NCBI GenBank assembly: GCA_046484325.1 | Contig: JAWOJB010000011.1 | Location: 1-34,310, forward strand | Length of the DNA stretch: 34,310 bases | Reading direction: 5' to 3' | Source: JAWOJB01 sp046484325 | GTDB taxonomy: Bacteria > Actinomycetota > Acidimicrobiia > Spongiisociales > ZC4RG35 | Part shown: piece by piece, positions 1-7,260 of the stretch | Layout of the letters: the number at the start of each line of letters is the position of its first letter | Position numbering within the stretch: the stretch's first letter is position 1 | Program-made: the position numbers and the translations under genes | Notes under the pieces: generated by a model | Databases searched by the model: none | The model's input: the letters and a program-made list of their open reading frames with translations, nothing else | What the model was told of the DNA's origin: nothing

Positions 1-405
1 GATGTCTCCCGCGCCCTGGTCGAGGAAGTGGGGCACGGCCGCCCGGATCGGCCACACCGTGCCGGCCACGTTCGTGTCCATCATCTCGGCCAGCTGCTGG
101 TCGGTGAGGTCCATGATCCCGCCGTAGGCGCCGATGCCGGCGTTGGCGACGAGGATGTCCAGCCGGCCGAAACTCTGGAGCGCGGTGTCGACCAGCTTCC
201 GTGATCCCTCCGGATCTCGGACGTCCATCTCGACGCCTACGACGCTGTCGCCGCCGAGCTCTGAGACCAGGCCATCGAGGCGCTCGCGTCGCCGACCGCC
301 CACCACGACCTTGGCGCCCTCGACGGCGAGGGCCCGGGCCGTCGCCGCTCCGATGCCGGCCGTGGCGCCGGTGATGGCCGCCACTTTGCCTGTGAGATCA
401 CCCAT
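1..405 (-). CDS. Short-chain dehydrogenase/reductase (SDR), N-terminal 135 residues
   Basis: The gene runs off the left edge, so only the N-terminal part is present. It opens MGDLTGKVAAITGATAGIG, with the TGxxxGIG dinucleotide-binding motif of classical SDR oxidoreductases. NAG follows in the LDILVANAG segment, and the DVRD segment normally contacts the adenine. The Ser-Tyr-Lys catalytic residues lie beyond the window edge and cannot be checked. The ATG is preceded by a strong ribosome binding site (GGAGGG, 8 bases upstream). The family reduces or oxidises alcohols and ketones with NAD(P)H; the substrate cannot be inferred from this part. It is separated from the next minus-strand gene by 179 bp holding a palindromic repeat, so it is probably transcribed apart from the genes to its right. 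Confidence 0.9.
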   Translation of the reverse strand, partial: MGDLTGKVAAITGATAGIGAATARALAVEGAKVVVGGRRRERLDGLVSELGGDSVVGVEMDVRDPEGSRKLVDTALQSFGRLDILVANAGIGAYGGIMDLTDQQLAEMMDTNVAGTVWPIRAAVPHFLDQGAGDI

Positions 406-437
406 GTCGCTTCACCCTCCTGTGGTCACGACGACCA

Positions 438-566
438 CCCTACCTCTGCGACGAAGGGTCTTCGCTCCCCTACCTCCCGACTCGCTGCCGCTCGCCGGGC
501 AGGTACCTTCTCCCACTTCGCTTCGTGGGGGACAAACCTACTTCCGCCGCCTTTCGGCGGCGCATA
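438..566. repeat. Intergenic palindromic repeat, copy A
   Basis: The gap between the SDR gene and the SnoaL-like gene is filled by inverted-repeat modules. The first is ACCCT...AGGGT (438-459). The second is CCCCTACCTCCCGACTCGC (467 on), whose arms CCCG and CGGG flank a CTCGCTGCCGCTCG-type centre. The third is CCCAC (512-516) and GTGGG (525-529) around the 8-base loop TTCGCTTC, followed by GGGACAAACCTA. The last is CCGCCG and CGGCGG around CCTTT (544-560). The order CCCCTACC, then hairpins, then CAAACCTA, recurs after secA (34239-34310), and a shorter form lies at 15776-15810. This looks like a REP-like non-coding element. Any function is inference; it could act as a terminator or mRNA-end stabiliser. 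Confidence 0.75.
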
Positions 567-584
567 CCCACGCCCTGAAGACGC

Positions 585-995
585 TCAGAGCACCCCGAGC
601 TGGCGCATGAGGCCGAGGCTGTCGTAGGCCCCCCAACCCTGGGCAAGACGGCCCTCTCGGAGTTCGGCGACGAACGACCCGTCGAAGTGCACCTCGTCGC
701 CGGATGGCACGGCCACGCGTTCACGTCCAATCGGCAGTGCTCCGGTGTGGAGGGCCGAGAAGCGATAGTGGCATGCCACACGGTCCCCCTGCTCGACGAG
801 AGCCAAGATCTCGTAGTGGGCGGAGGAAAAGGCTCCGCCCATCGCCTCGATCTCCTCCAGCAGCTCCGCTCGTGACTGCGGACGGCCGTTCATCTCGTGG
901 CCGAAATCAAGTGTGAGGAGCGACTCGGCCAGGTGCCTGTCACCGGTCTCGCGCGCGAGGAGATAGGTCCTCACGGCCTGCTCGTTGGCCGTCAT
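585..995 (-). CDS. SnoaL-like / NTF2-fold protein
   Basis: A 136-residue protein of the SnoaL-like (ester cyclase, NTF2-fold) superfamily. The N-terminal helix carries the typical ANEQAVRTYL pattern. The middle has the DRVACHYRF strand followed by LHTG, and the end carries a WGAYDSLGLMRQLG signature very like the xxDxLGLMRQLG ending of this family. The fold forms a cone-shaped pocket used by many small hydrolases, isomerases and polyketide cyclases, so the reaction cannot be assigned. Its ATG is one base downstream of the ureohydrolase stop codon, so the two are probably translationally coupled. No signal peptide is present, so it should be cytoplasmic. Confidence 0.85.
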   Translation of the reverse strand: MTANEQAVRTYLLARETGDRHLAESLLTLDFGHEMNGRPQSRAELLEEIEAMGGAFSSAHYEILALVEQGDRVACHYRFSALHTGALPIGRERVAVPSGDEVHFDGSFVAELREGRLAQGWGAYDSLGLMRQLGVL

Positions 996-996
996 G

Positions 997-2019
997 TCAC
1001 ACCCCCAGTTTGCGCTCGGCCATGCCGTTGAGCACCTCGAGGACCACCCGGTTGCCCAGGTACGCCGTGATCTCGGAGTGATCGTACGGGGGCGAGACCT
1101 CTACCACGTCGGCGCCAAGCACGACCAGCTCCTTCGACAGCCGCCGCACCGTGTCGAGCAACTGGCGGGACGTCATGCCTCCCGGCTCGGGGGTCCCCGT
1201 CCCTGGCGCCATGCCGGGGTCGACGACGTCGATGTCGACCGAGATGAACACGCCCTCGGCGCCTCCGTCGAGTGCATAGTCGACGGCCTCGTCGACGACC
1301 GTGGCCAGGCCTCGCGCCTCGATGTCGGTCATGAAATAGGTGCGCATCCGCTGCTCGCGCATCCACGCGACGACCTCGGGCTCGGGCCAGTACCCGCGCA
1401 GTCCGATCTGGACGAATCGGTGCCCCGGCACGGCGCTCGACTCCACCAGGCGGCGCATCGGGGTTCCGTGCCCGTAGAGCTGTCCGTTCTGCAGGCTCCC
1501 GGTGTCGGCGTGGGCGTCGAAGTGGATGAGACCGATGTTGCCGAAACCGTGCACGCGGGCCACGCCGGTCGCATTGGGAAAGGTGATCGTGTGGTCGCCC
1601 CCGAGCACGATCGGGACCGCCCCCGAGCGAGCGACCCTCTCGACCGCATCGGCGATCCGGTCGATCGATCGCTCGAGGTTGCCGGGCAACACATACACGT
1701 CCCCGACATCGACCACCTTCAGCTCACCGAGCGGGTCGATCCCGGTGGGCAGATGTGGCCGATACCCGTCCATGGCGCCGTAGTCGGCCTCCCGAATAGC
1801 CTTCGGGCCGAAACGCGCTCCCGGGCGGTGGGTGGTTCCCCAGTCGAACGGGGCACCGATGATCACCGCCTCGGCCCCGTCGATGTCCTCGAATCTGCGG
1901 GCGGGCACCCCGAGGAACGACCCACGGGCAGCGAAGGACAGGTACTCGTGCGAGGCGAACGGGATCTCCTGTGCCCGCTCCTCGTATGGGGTGTGGAAAT
2001 GATCCTCGTAGTCGGTCAT
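997..2019 (-). CDS. Arginase/agmatinase-family ureohydrolase (SpeB-like)
   Basis: A 340-residue member of the ureohydrolase family, which hydrolyses guanidino compounds to urea at a binuclear metal centre. All usual metal ligands are visible: His143 in GGDHT, Asp168, His170 and Asp172 in HFDAHAD, and Asp262 and Asp264 in SVDIDVVDP. The loop APGTGTPEPGG is typical of agmatinase-like members, and HGTP (184-187) is also present. The first 45 residues form an extension ahead of the core strand AVIIGAPFD. Substrates in the family include agmatine, guanidinobutyrate, arginine and guanidine; sequence alone does not decide. No Shine-Dalgarno is seen, but TACCGT lies 8 bases before the ATG, suggesting a leaderless transcript, although the hydrogenase protease stop is only 27 bases upstream. 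Confidence 0.92.
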   Translation of the reverse strand: MTDYEDHFHTPYEERAQEIPFASHEYLSFAARGSFLGVPARRFEDIDGAEAVIIGAPFDWGTTHRPGARFGPKAIREADYGAMDGYRPHLPTGIDPLGELKVVDVGDVYVLPGNLERSIDRIADAVERVARSGAVPIVLGGDHTITFPNATGVARVHGFGNIGLIHFDAHADTGSLQNGQLYGHGTPMRRLVESSAVPGHRFVQIGLRGYWPEPEVVAWMREQRMRTYFMTDIEARGLATVVDEAVDYALDGGAEGVFISVDIDVVDPGMAPGTGTPEPGGMTSRQLLDTVRRLSKELVVLGADVVEVSPPYDHSEITAYLGNRVVLEVLNGMAERKLGV

Positions 2020-2027
2020 GCCGGCAC

Positions 2028-2033
2028 ACGGTA
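2028..2033 (-). promoter_or_regulatory. Candidate -10 box for the ureohydrolase gene
   Basis: On the minus strand TACCGT (a TANNNT hexamer) is followed by 8 bases and then the ATG at 2019, with no ribosome binding site between. This is the layout of leaderless actinobacterial mRNAs. A convincing -35 box is not visible. The same hexamer sits before the genes starting at 6991 and 21969. Confidence 0.4.
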
Positions 2034-2046
2034 CCGAGTCGGGCGA

Positions 2047-2493
2047 TCAGGGCGACGCGGCGAGCATTGCGGCGATGCCCGCAGCCCGCGGGACGGCCCG
2101 CTTCACCTCGGGGCTCATCTCGTCTCCCACCCCGAAACGTCTCCCTTCGATGCCGATCACCCAGAGCTTGGCGGGAAGGGCCCCCAGTGCCCTGGCGAGC
2201 TCGACGGCCTCGGCCAGCCCGAGGGCGTGGGAGGAGCGGGCGAGCCCCACAGGCAGGTGCCCACCCGTGGCATCGAAGAGAAAGATGGAACCGGGCTCGC
2301 TGCCCGAGCGGACGGCGTCGATGATCACGACCTCCTGGCCTGCTCGCCACGCCTCCAGGAGCCTGGCGGGCTCGCCATCGGTCAGGTAGACGGGCACGCG
2401 TTCGGGGAGCTGGTCGACGACCGCCCAGCCGACGGCGTCGTCGCCACGGTCGGGGGCGCCGATACCGATGACCAGGTCGGCCGTGCCCCTCAC
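2047..2493 (-). CDS. Hydrogenase maturation protease (HyaD/HycI family, M52)
   Basis: A 148-residue endopeptidase that trims the C-terminal tail of the [NiFe]-hydrogenase large subunit after nickel insertion. It starts GTG inside the stop codon of the large-subunit gene (GTGA overlap), giving VRGTADLVIGIGAPDRGDDAVG. This matches the family motif GxGNxxxxDDGxG, except that the usual Asn is Ala. IDAV carries the second expected nickel-binding Asp, SSHALGL the His, and GIEGRRFGVGDEMSPEV matches the conserved GIEP...G..LSPEV segment. Length is normal for the family. Being directly behind its substrate gene supports the assignment. Hyp metallochaperones are not in the window and must be encoded elsewhere. 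Confidence 0.93.
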   Translation of the reverse strand: MRGTADLVIGIGAPDRGDDAVGWAVVDQLPERVPVYLTDGEPARLLEAWRAGQEVVIIDAVRSGSEPGSIFLFDATGGHLPVGLARSSHALGLAEAVELARALGALPAKLWVIGIEGRRFGVGDEMSPEVKRAVPRAAGIAAMLAASP

Positions 2494-3791
2494 CGCCGCT
2501 CGATCCTGAGATCGAGGAAGTGGGTGGCACAGGAGATGCACGGGTCGTAGTTGCGGATCGCCTGTTCGAGGGTCACCTGGATCTCGGCGTCTTCGCGGTC
2601 GACGATCGTGGGGATGAGGGCTCGCAGGTCCTCCTCGATCCTCAGCTGGTTTTGCGAGGTGGGCGGGACGATCTGGGCGTCCTCGACGAGTCCGTGGTCT
2701 CCGATGCGGTATCGGTGGTAGAGCAGCCCTCGCGGTGCCTCCGAGACCCCGTGACCCGTCCCCGCCCGCGGCGGAGGCGAGATGAACGGCGGATCGGCCG
2801 GCTGGTACCGGTCGATGATGTCCCGGATGGTGGCGGCGGCGTGGACCAGCTCGATCGACCGCACCACGATGCTCTGGAAGGGGTTGGTGACGTACTCCGG
2901 AAGCCCGTGACGCTCTGCGGCTTCGAGGGCGAGGGGATGCAGTGAAGAACGGTTGAGGTTGTACCGGGCGAGCGGGCCGACGTGGTAGGACCCCCGTTCG
3001 ATGATCCGGGCGTGCAGGGCGTTCGACCACTCGACGTGCTCTTCGGCGAACACCGTGCCCCACTCCTCGGGGGCGATGTCGATGCCCCCGGTCGAGACGA
3101 TCCGTCCGTCGATGACGGCGTACTCATCAGGGAGCCGAAGGGCGACGAACTCGTAATCCACCGACAGGTCCGGCATGGTCATCTGGGAGGTCCAGGCGAC
3201 GGTGGCGATGGCGGCGTCGATCGCCCACTCGACCTCGGTCCGTAGTGCCTTCACATCGGCCGCCTTCGGCGCCGACCAGAACCCGCCCACCCGGGGATTG
3301 ACCGGGTGGATCTCCCGGCCGCCGGTCAACGCCATGATCTCGTTGCCGAGCTTCTTGAGCCGGAGACCTCGTTTGACCGTGTCCGGCGCGTCCTTGGCGA
3401 GCTCGACCCCTCCCGGATAGCCGAGGAAGTCGGGGGCGTGGAGGAGGTAGACGTGGAGGGCGTGGCTCTCGATCCACTCCCCGAGGTAGAGGAGGCGCCG
3501 CAGGTCGAGAATCTCGGGCGAGAGGCGGATGCCGAGGATCTGCTCGACGGCGTTGGCGGCCGACGTCTGGTAGGCCACCGGACAGATGCCGCAGATGCGC
3601 GCCGTGATGTCCGTGACCTCGAGATGGTCGCGCCCCCGCAGGAAGGCCTCGTAGAAACGGGGGGACTCGAAGATCTTGAACTTGAGGTCGACGATCTCGT
3701 CGCCGTCGAGCACGACGTCGAGCGCACCCTCGCCCTCGACCCGGGTGAGCTCCTCGACGTGGAAGCTACGAAGTTGATCGGTCTTGTGCAT
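2490..3791 (-). CDS. hyhL: [NiFe]-hydrogenase large subunit, group 3b
   Basis: A 433-residue catalytic subunit carrying the NiFe(CN)2CO site. The N-terminal L1 motif is RICGICPVAYQ, with nickel ligands Cys67 and Cys70. The C-terminal L2 motif is DPCISCATH, with Cys418, Cys421 and His424, followed by a 9-residue tail (FLDLRIERR) that the protease should remove after His424. The start at 3791 (MHKTDQLRSF) is preferred over upstream starts because AGGAG lies 6 bases before it. It overlaps the end of the small-subunit gene by 26 bp. The order B-G-S-L with an FAD subunit is that of the cytosolic NADP-linked group 3b enzymes (sulfhydrogenase type), which interconvert H2 and NADPH and may reduce sulfur. 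Confidence 0.96.
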   Translation of the reverse strand: MHKTDQLRSFHVEELTRVEGEGALDVVLDGDEIVDLKFKIFESPRFYEAFLRGRDHLEVTDITARICGICPVAYQTSAANAVEQILGIRLSPEILDLRRLLYLGEWIESHALHVYLLHAPDFLGYPGGVELAKDAPDTVKRGLRLKKLGNEIMALTGGREIHPVNPRVGGFWSAPKAADVKALRTEVEWAIDAAIATVAWTSQMTMPDLSVDYEFVALRLPDEYAVIDGRIVSTGGIDIAPEEWGTVFAEEHVEWSNALHARIIERGSYHVGPLARYNLNRSSLHPLALEAAERHGLPEYVTNPFQSIVVRSIELVHAAATIRDIIDRYQPADPPFISPPPRAGTGHGVSEAPRGLLYHRYRIGDHGLVEDAQIVPPTSQNQLRIEEDLRALIPTIVDREDAEIQVTLEQAIRNYDPCISCATHFLDLRIERR

Positions 3792-4554
3792 GGGCTGCTC
3801 CTGCATCGCGGAAGCCGGGGGCGTTGACATTGAACGTGCGCAGTGCCCGCAGCCAGGCAGGCCGGTCGACGCCGAGCTCGTGCCACCAGGAGGCGAGGCT
3901 GTCGGCATTCACGGTCTCCGCCGGACCGAAGCAGCCGTAGCACCCTCTCGCGAAGGCGGGGCAGATCGCCCCGCACCCAGCCTGGGTGATAGGCCCGAGG
4001 CAAGGAATCTGCCGGGCGACCATCACGCATGCGGTTCCCCGGGCCTTGCATTCGATGCACACCGACACGGTGGGAAGGTGCGGCTTTCTCCCGGTCAGGA
4101 GCGCCCCGATCAACTCGAGCAACTGGTGCTTGGAGATCGGGCACCCGCGCAACTCGAAGTCGACGGGCACGTGGTCGGCGATCGGCGTCGAGGTTTCCAG
4201 CGTGGCGATGTACTCGGGGTGGGCATAGACGAGCGCGCGGTACTCGTCGACGTCGGCGAGGTTCCTCAGGGCCTGGATGCCCCCGCTCGTGGCACAGGCC
4301 CCGATCGTGACGAGGACCTTCGACTGGGCACGGATCTCGCGAACACGCTCGAGGTCGTGGGGCGTGGTGATCGAGCCCTCGACGAGGGAGATGTCGTAGG
4401 GGCCGTCCCGGTGGGAGGTGGTGGCCTCGGGGAAATGGGCGATGTCCACGGCGCCGGCCACGGCGAGCAACTCGTCCTCGCAGTCGAGCAGGCTGAGCTG
4501 GCATCCATCGCACGAGGCGAACTTCCACACCGCCAGGCTCGGTTGGGAGCCCAT
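3766..4554 (-). CDS. hyhS: [NiFe]-hydrogenase small subunit, group 3b
   Basis: A 262-residue iron-sulfur subunit that passes electrons from the NiFe site to the FAD subunit. The proximal [4Fe-4S] ligands are visible: Cys15 and Cys18 in FASCDGCQLSLL, Cys87 in GACATSGG and Cys138 in RGCPISK. Eight further Cys between 166 and 208 (including CIEC, PC, GCGAIC and GCYGC) can hold the medial and distal clusters. There is no twin-arginine signal peptide, so the enzyme is cytoplasmic, as expected for group 3. The ATG follows GGAGG with 6 bases spacing and lies one base before the end of hyhG. The C-terminus overlaps hyhL. Confidence 0.95.
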   Translation of the reverse strand: MGSQPSLAVWKFASCDGCQLSLLDCEDELLAVAGAVDIAHFPEATTSHRDGPYDISLVEGSITTPHDLERVREIRAQSKVLVTIGACATSGGIQALRNLADVDEYRALVYAHPEYIATLETSTPIADHVPVDFELRGCPISKHQLLELIGALLTGRKPHLPTVSVCIECKARGTACVMVARQIPCLGPITQAGCGAICPAFARGCYGCFGPAETVNADSLASWWHELGVDRPAWLRALRTFNVNAPGFRDAGAAHAQDRSTS

Positions 4555-4555
4555 G

Positions 4556-5416
4556 TCACACCTCCGGGACCGAAAACAGTCGCGCGATCCGGTCGTAACG
4601 GAACACCGGCCCGTCCTTGCACAGGAACAACGGCCCGAACTGACAGTGCCCGCACAGGCCGATGGCACACTTCATGTTGCGCTCCATCGTCACCCAGATC
4701 TGTTGGGCCGGGATGCGCATCGATGTGAGCGACGTGCTCACGGCGGCGAGCATGATGTCGGGGCCGCACATGAAGGCGGCCGTACGCGAGGGGTCGAGCA
4801 CCGCCTCATCGAGCCGGGTCGTGACCACGCCGATGTGGCCGTCCCACGTCGGATCCGGGCGGTCGACCGTAGTCAGCACCCTGACGCCGTCGAGCTCGGA
4901 CCACGTCGCCACCTCGGTGCGGAAGAGGAGATCGTCGGAGCTGCGTGCTCCGTAGACCATGGTCAGCGACGCCAGAGCCTCTCGCTCCCTCACCGCCTCG
5001 AGCACCAGCGAACGAAGGGGGGCCAGACCCAGGCCGCCGGCCACGATGAGCACCTCGCGTCCGTACAGCTCCTCGAGAGGCCACGGCACCCCGAAGGGCC
5101 CGCGCAGGCCGACCAGGCTGCCGACGGGGAGGCCGACGAGCGCAGTGGTGATAGCCCCCGCCGCCCGAATGGTCATGGCCACCCGCTCGGGATCGGTGGC
5201 ATCATTCGAGAACGAGATGGGGACCTCGCCCAGCCCCGGGATCCCGACCATTCCCAGCTGGGCCGGTTCGAACCGGATGCACGGCAGGGCATCGGCCGGC
5301 TCGAACCCGATCGTCCAGACGTCGGCTGTCTCGGCATGCCGGTCCACGACCCGGAACGGCCGAGGCAGCATGGGGTCGGTCTGCCGGCGGGTGGGCAGGG
5401 TCAGCACGTCAACCAC
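4556..5416 (-). CDS. hyhG: Hydrogenase FAD/NAD(P)-binding gamma subunit
   Basis: A 286-residue ferredoxin-reductase-like subunit linking the iron-sulfur chain to NAD(P). The N-terminal FAD-binding barrel is followed by the nucleotide-binding part with VLIVAGGLGLAPLRSL, and by FMCGPDIML near residue 215, typical of the NAD(P) domain. The C-terminus holds a [2Fe-2S] site with Cys250, Cys255, Cys258 and Cys266, as in dihydroorotate dehydrogenase electron-transfer subunits. GTG at 5416 is chosen because GGGAGG lies 6 bases upstream; a TTG six bases earlier is too close to that site. The gene overlaps hyhB by 8 bp. Confidence 0.93.
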   Translation of the reverse strand: MVDVLTLPTRRQTDPMLPRPFRVVDRHAETADVWTIGFEPADALPCIRFEPAQLGMVGIPGLGEVPISFSNDATDPERVAMTIRAAGAITTALVGLPVGSLVGLRGPFGVPWPLEELYGREVLIVAGGLGLAPLRSLVLEAVREREALASLTMVYGARSSDDLLFRTEVATWSELDGVRVLTTVDRPDPTWDGHIGVVTTRLDEAVLDPSRTAAFMCGPDIMLAAVSTSLTSMRIPAQQIWVTMERNMKCAIGLCGHCQFGPLFLCKDGPVFRYDRIARLFSVPEV

Positions 5417-6524
5417 GGACAACCTCCCGGCCGGCGAGGGCCGGCACCTCGGCCGTCAGGTCGATCCCGACGGGGCACCAGGTGATGCAGCGACCGCAAC
5501 CCACGCAGCCGCTCGTCCCGAACTGGTCGTACCAGGTCGATAGTTTGTGGGTGAGCCACTGCCGGTAACGGGCGTCGATGGTGTGCCTGACGGGGCGTCC
5601 CCCCATGAAGGAGAAGTCGAGTGAGAAGCAGGAGTCCCAATGGCGGGTGCGGGCGGCCGTCGAGCCGTCGAGTGCCGCCGTGTCCTGGGTGGTGACGCAG
5701 AAGCAGGTCGGGCACACCTGGGTGCAGTTCCCACACGCCAGGCAGCGGCGGGCGATCTCCGCCCAGTGGGGATGGTCCGGCCCGGCCCGGAGGGTCACCG
5801 CCGCTCCGGCCGGGTCGAGCGTCCTCGTCATCGAAGCCTCGGCCGCATCGAGCGCACCCACCGCGGCTGCCAGATCCACCTCCGAGGCGGGTCGGCTGTT
5901 CACGCTCTTCAGAAGGTGGATGCCGCGGTCCGATCCGACTCTGCCGACGAAGCGGTGTTCACCGTGGAGTACCTCGACCAGGGCGAGGTCGAAGCTCTCG
6001 GTCGCGGCCGGCCCGGTCCCCATCGATGCGCAGAAGCAGGTGGCCGCCGGTGCGGTGCAGTCGACGGCAACCGTGAACAGGCGATCCCGGCGCGACTCGT
6101 AGTCCGGGTCGCGGTAGCGGTTCCCCAACAGCACACGGTCCTGGATCTCCATCGCCGCGAGCTCGCACGACCGGACCCCCACCACCGCCCGCGGGGCCTC
6201 GTCGACCGGGGCGGGAGTGAACCGCAGCGACCCGTTGAGCTCGGCCGTCCAGACCGTGCGATGGGATGGGTAGAGCAGGCTCTTGAGGCTCGACGGACCC
6301 ACCGCGTACCCGAAGAGGGCGTCGTCGGGTCGCTCGGTGAGCCGGTATTCGCCGCCTTCCTGCTCATCACCGACCCCCGCGGGAAGGTCGGCGATGCCGA
6401 GGATCCGGTCGTACACGATGGAGCCGTCGCGAACCGTCGGCCCATACACCTCGTAGCCGGCGGCGGCCAGGGCGCCGATCAGCGCGTCGAGGCCGTCACG
6501 GTCGAGGACGAACGGGGTGGACAC
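5409..6524 (-). CDS. hyhB: Hydrogenase iron-sulfur beta subunit
   Basis: A 371-residue subunit with two [4Fe-4S] ferredoxin motifs, CLACGNCTQVC (Cys261-271) and CVGCGRCITWC (Cys340-350). This is the HydB/HyhB (anaerobic sulfite reductase A-like) partner of group 3b hydrogenases, which carries electrons and in archaeal homologues is linked to sulfur reduction. The N-terminal 240 residues hold the family-specific domain with VGVRSCELAAMEI. GTG at 6524 has GGAGG 5 bases upstream; another GTG at 6536 lacks this. It is the first gene of the operon. TAGCGT at 6552-6557 (minus) is a possible -10 box about 27 bases before the start. Confidence 0.93.
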   Translation of the reverse strand: MSTPFVLDRDGLDALIGALAAAGYEVYGPTVRDGSIVYDRILGIADLPAGVGDEQEGGEYRLTERPDDALFGYAVGPSSLKSLLYPSHRTVWTAELNGSLRFTPAPVDEAPRAVVGVRSCELAAMEIQDRVLLGNRYRDPDYESRRDRLFTVAVDCTAPAATCFCASMGTGPAATESFDLALVEVLHGEHRFVGRVGSDRGIHLLKSVNSRPASEVDLAAAVGALDAAEASMTRTLDPAGAAVTLRAGPDHPHWAEIARRCLACGNCTQVCPTCFCVTTQDTAALDGSTAARTRHWDSCFSLDFSFMGGRPVRHTIDARYRQWLTHKLSTWYDQFGTSGCVGCGRCITWCPVGIDLTAEVPALAGREVVRG

Positions 6525-6551
6525 CTGGACCTCCACAGTCGATCGTGACGC

Positions 6552-6557
6552 ACGCTA
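6552..6557 (-). promoter_or_regulatory. Candidate -10 box upstream of the hydrogenase operon
   Basis: TAGCGT on the minus strand fits TANNNT and would place the transcript start about 19-20 bases before the hyhB GTG, leaving room for its GGAGG site. No good -35 hexamer is visible 16-18 bases further upstream, so an activator may be needed. This is weak evidence. Confidence 0.25.
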
Positions 6558-6612
6558 CGCCGGGGGGCCGGGGGGTCGGTAGGGCCGATCGTCGTCGGGA
6601 GGCGCCGAGGAA

Positions 6613-6627
6613 GCCTCTCTCAGAGGC
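6613..6627 (-). terminator. Hairpin at the end of the zinc-ribbon gene
   Basis: GCCTCT and AGAGGC form a perfect 6-bp stem with a 3-base loop, overlapping the stop codon of the zinc-ribbon gene. No T-tract follows on the minus strand. It could slow or stop transcription before the hydrogenase operon, but a protein-coding constraint cannot be excluded. Confidence 0.3.
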
Positions 6628-6991
6628 CGCGGAACGGGCCGTCGGAGGGCAGCTCGGCGCCGCAGTACTGACAGGCGTCGAGGCCCGGGGCGACCTTGGC
6701 GGCACAGCTCGGGCAGTCCCGGGGGCTGGTCGTGACACGGTCGTCGGCCACCCCGTCGGCTTCGTCGAGCATACGGATCCGCTCGATGAGATCCTCGTCC
6801 GCCAGGCCCTGCTCTCGGAGCAGCGTCCACATGGCCTCGACCACGAGCAGCAGCCGATCGACCCGATCGTCGACGGCCGACACGCGTTGGGTGACGAGCC
6901 CGGCGTCGGCGGGCGCCGCGCCCCGGGCGAACCCCGCGGTTCGGGCCGCCGATCGGGTTCCCATGACGTAGCCGCCGATGAACTCCAGCAT
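6620..6991 (-). CDS. Small protein with C-terminal zinc ribbon
   Basis: A 123-residue protein of unknown function. The N-terminus is a Gly/Ala-rich hydrophobic stretch (MLEFIGGYVMGTRSAART), possibly a short membrane-associated helix. The middle is helical (RVDRLLLVVEAMWTLLREQGL). The C-terminus is a zinc ribbon, CPSCAAKVAPGLDACQYCG, ending shortly after. ATG at 6991 is preferred to the ATG at 7042 because TACCGT lies 8 bases before it, and the additional residues of the longer form are Pro-rich with no ribosome binding site. The position next to a hydrogenase suggested HypA, but the N-terminal nickel-binding MHE is absent. Expression and role are unknown. Confidence 0.7.
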   Translation of the reverse strand: MLEFIGGYVMGTRSAARTAGFARGAAPADAGLVTQRVSAVDDRVDRLLLVVEAMWTLLREQGLADEDLIERIRMLDEADGVADDRVTTSPRDCPSCAAKVAPGLDACQYCGAELPSDGPFRGL

Positions 6992-6999
6992 CGCCCGGT

Positions 7000-7005
7000 A
7001 CGGTA
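7000..7005 (-). promoter_or_regulatory. Candidate -10 box for the zinc-ribbon gene
   Basis: TACCGT on the minus strand, then 8 bases, then the ATG at 6991, with no ribosome binding site. The layout matches a leaderless start and repeats that at 2028-2033 and 21956-21961. Confidence 0.4.
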
Positions 7006-7084
7006 GGGCGGGAGTGGCGGGTGGGCGGGGATCCGGTACCATGCGCCGCCCACGCCCGCTCGGTCACCGACCGAACGCGTGCGT

Positions 7085-7156
7085 TCGGGGGTGGTGTAAT
7101 AGGTAACACGACAGGTTCTGGCCCTGTTATTGAGGGTTCGATTCCTTCCCCCCGAG
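7085..7156 (+). tRNA. tRNA-Gln (anticodon CTG)
   Basis: A complete cloverleaf can be folded. The acceptor stem is TCGGGGG (7085-7091) with CCCCCGA (7149-7155), followed by discriminator G. The D arm is GTGT/ACAC, the anticodon stem ACAGG/CCTGT encloses loop TTCTGGC (anticodon CTG at 7118-7120), and the T arm is GAGGG-TTCGATT-CCTTC. The 3' CCA is not encoded. Just upstream a 16-bp palindrome (7072-7087) overlaps the first three bases. Confidence 0.95.
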
Positions 7157-7183
7157 CCGGTCGAGCGGTTCACCGCCCGGCAC

Positions 7184-7256
7184 GGCCCCGTCGTCTAGCG
7201 GCCTAGGACGCCGGCCTCTCAAGCCGGTAACGCCGGTTCGAATCCGGTCGGGGCTA
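7184..7256 (+). tRNA. tRNA-Glu (anticodon CTC)
   Basis: The acceptor stem is GGCCCCG (7184-7190) with CGGGGCT (7249-7255), then discriminator A. The anticodon stem CCGGC/GCCGG encloses loop CTCTCAA (anticodon CTC at 7218-7220). The T arm is GCCGG-TTCGAAT-CCGGT. No CCA is encoded. It lies 27 bases after tRNA-Gln on the same strand, so both are probably processed from one transcript. Confidence 0.96.
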
Positions 7257-7260
7257 CGGA

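Noticed and set aside
438..566. CRISPR array
   Set aside because: The repeats are palindromic modules without regular spacing or unique spacers, and there are no cas genes in the window.
2020..2046. Guanidine riboswitch before the ureohydrolase gene
   Set aside because: Only 27 bases separate it from the upstream gene, too few for a known guanidine riboswitch, and no such motif is visible.
985..2550. 521-codon plus-strand frame opposite the ureohydrolase and protease genes
   Set aside because: The minus strand encodes clear family motifs throughout; the plus-strand protein is His/Arg/Gly/Asp-rich without domains, as expected for a high-GC shadow.
6620..6991. HypA-like nickel chaperone next to the hydrogenase operon
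   Set aside because: It has two CxxC pairs like HypA, but lacks the N-terminal Met-His-Glu nickel site and the rest of the HypA fold pattern.
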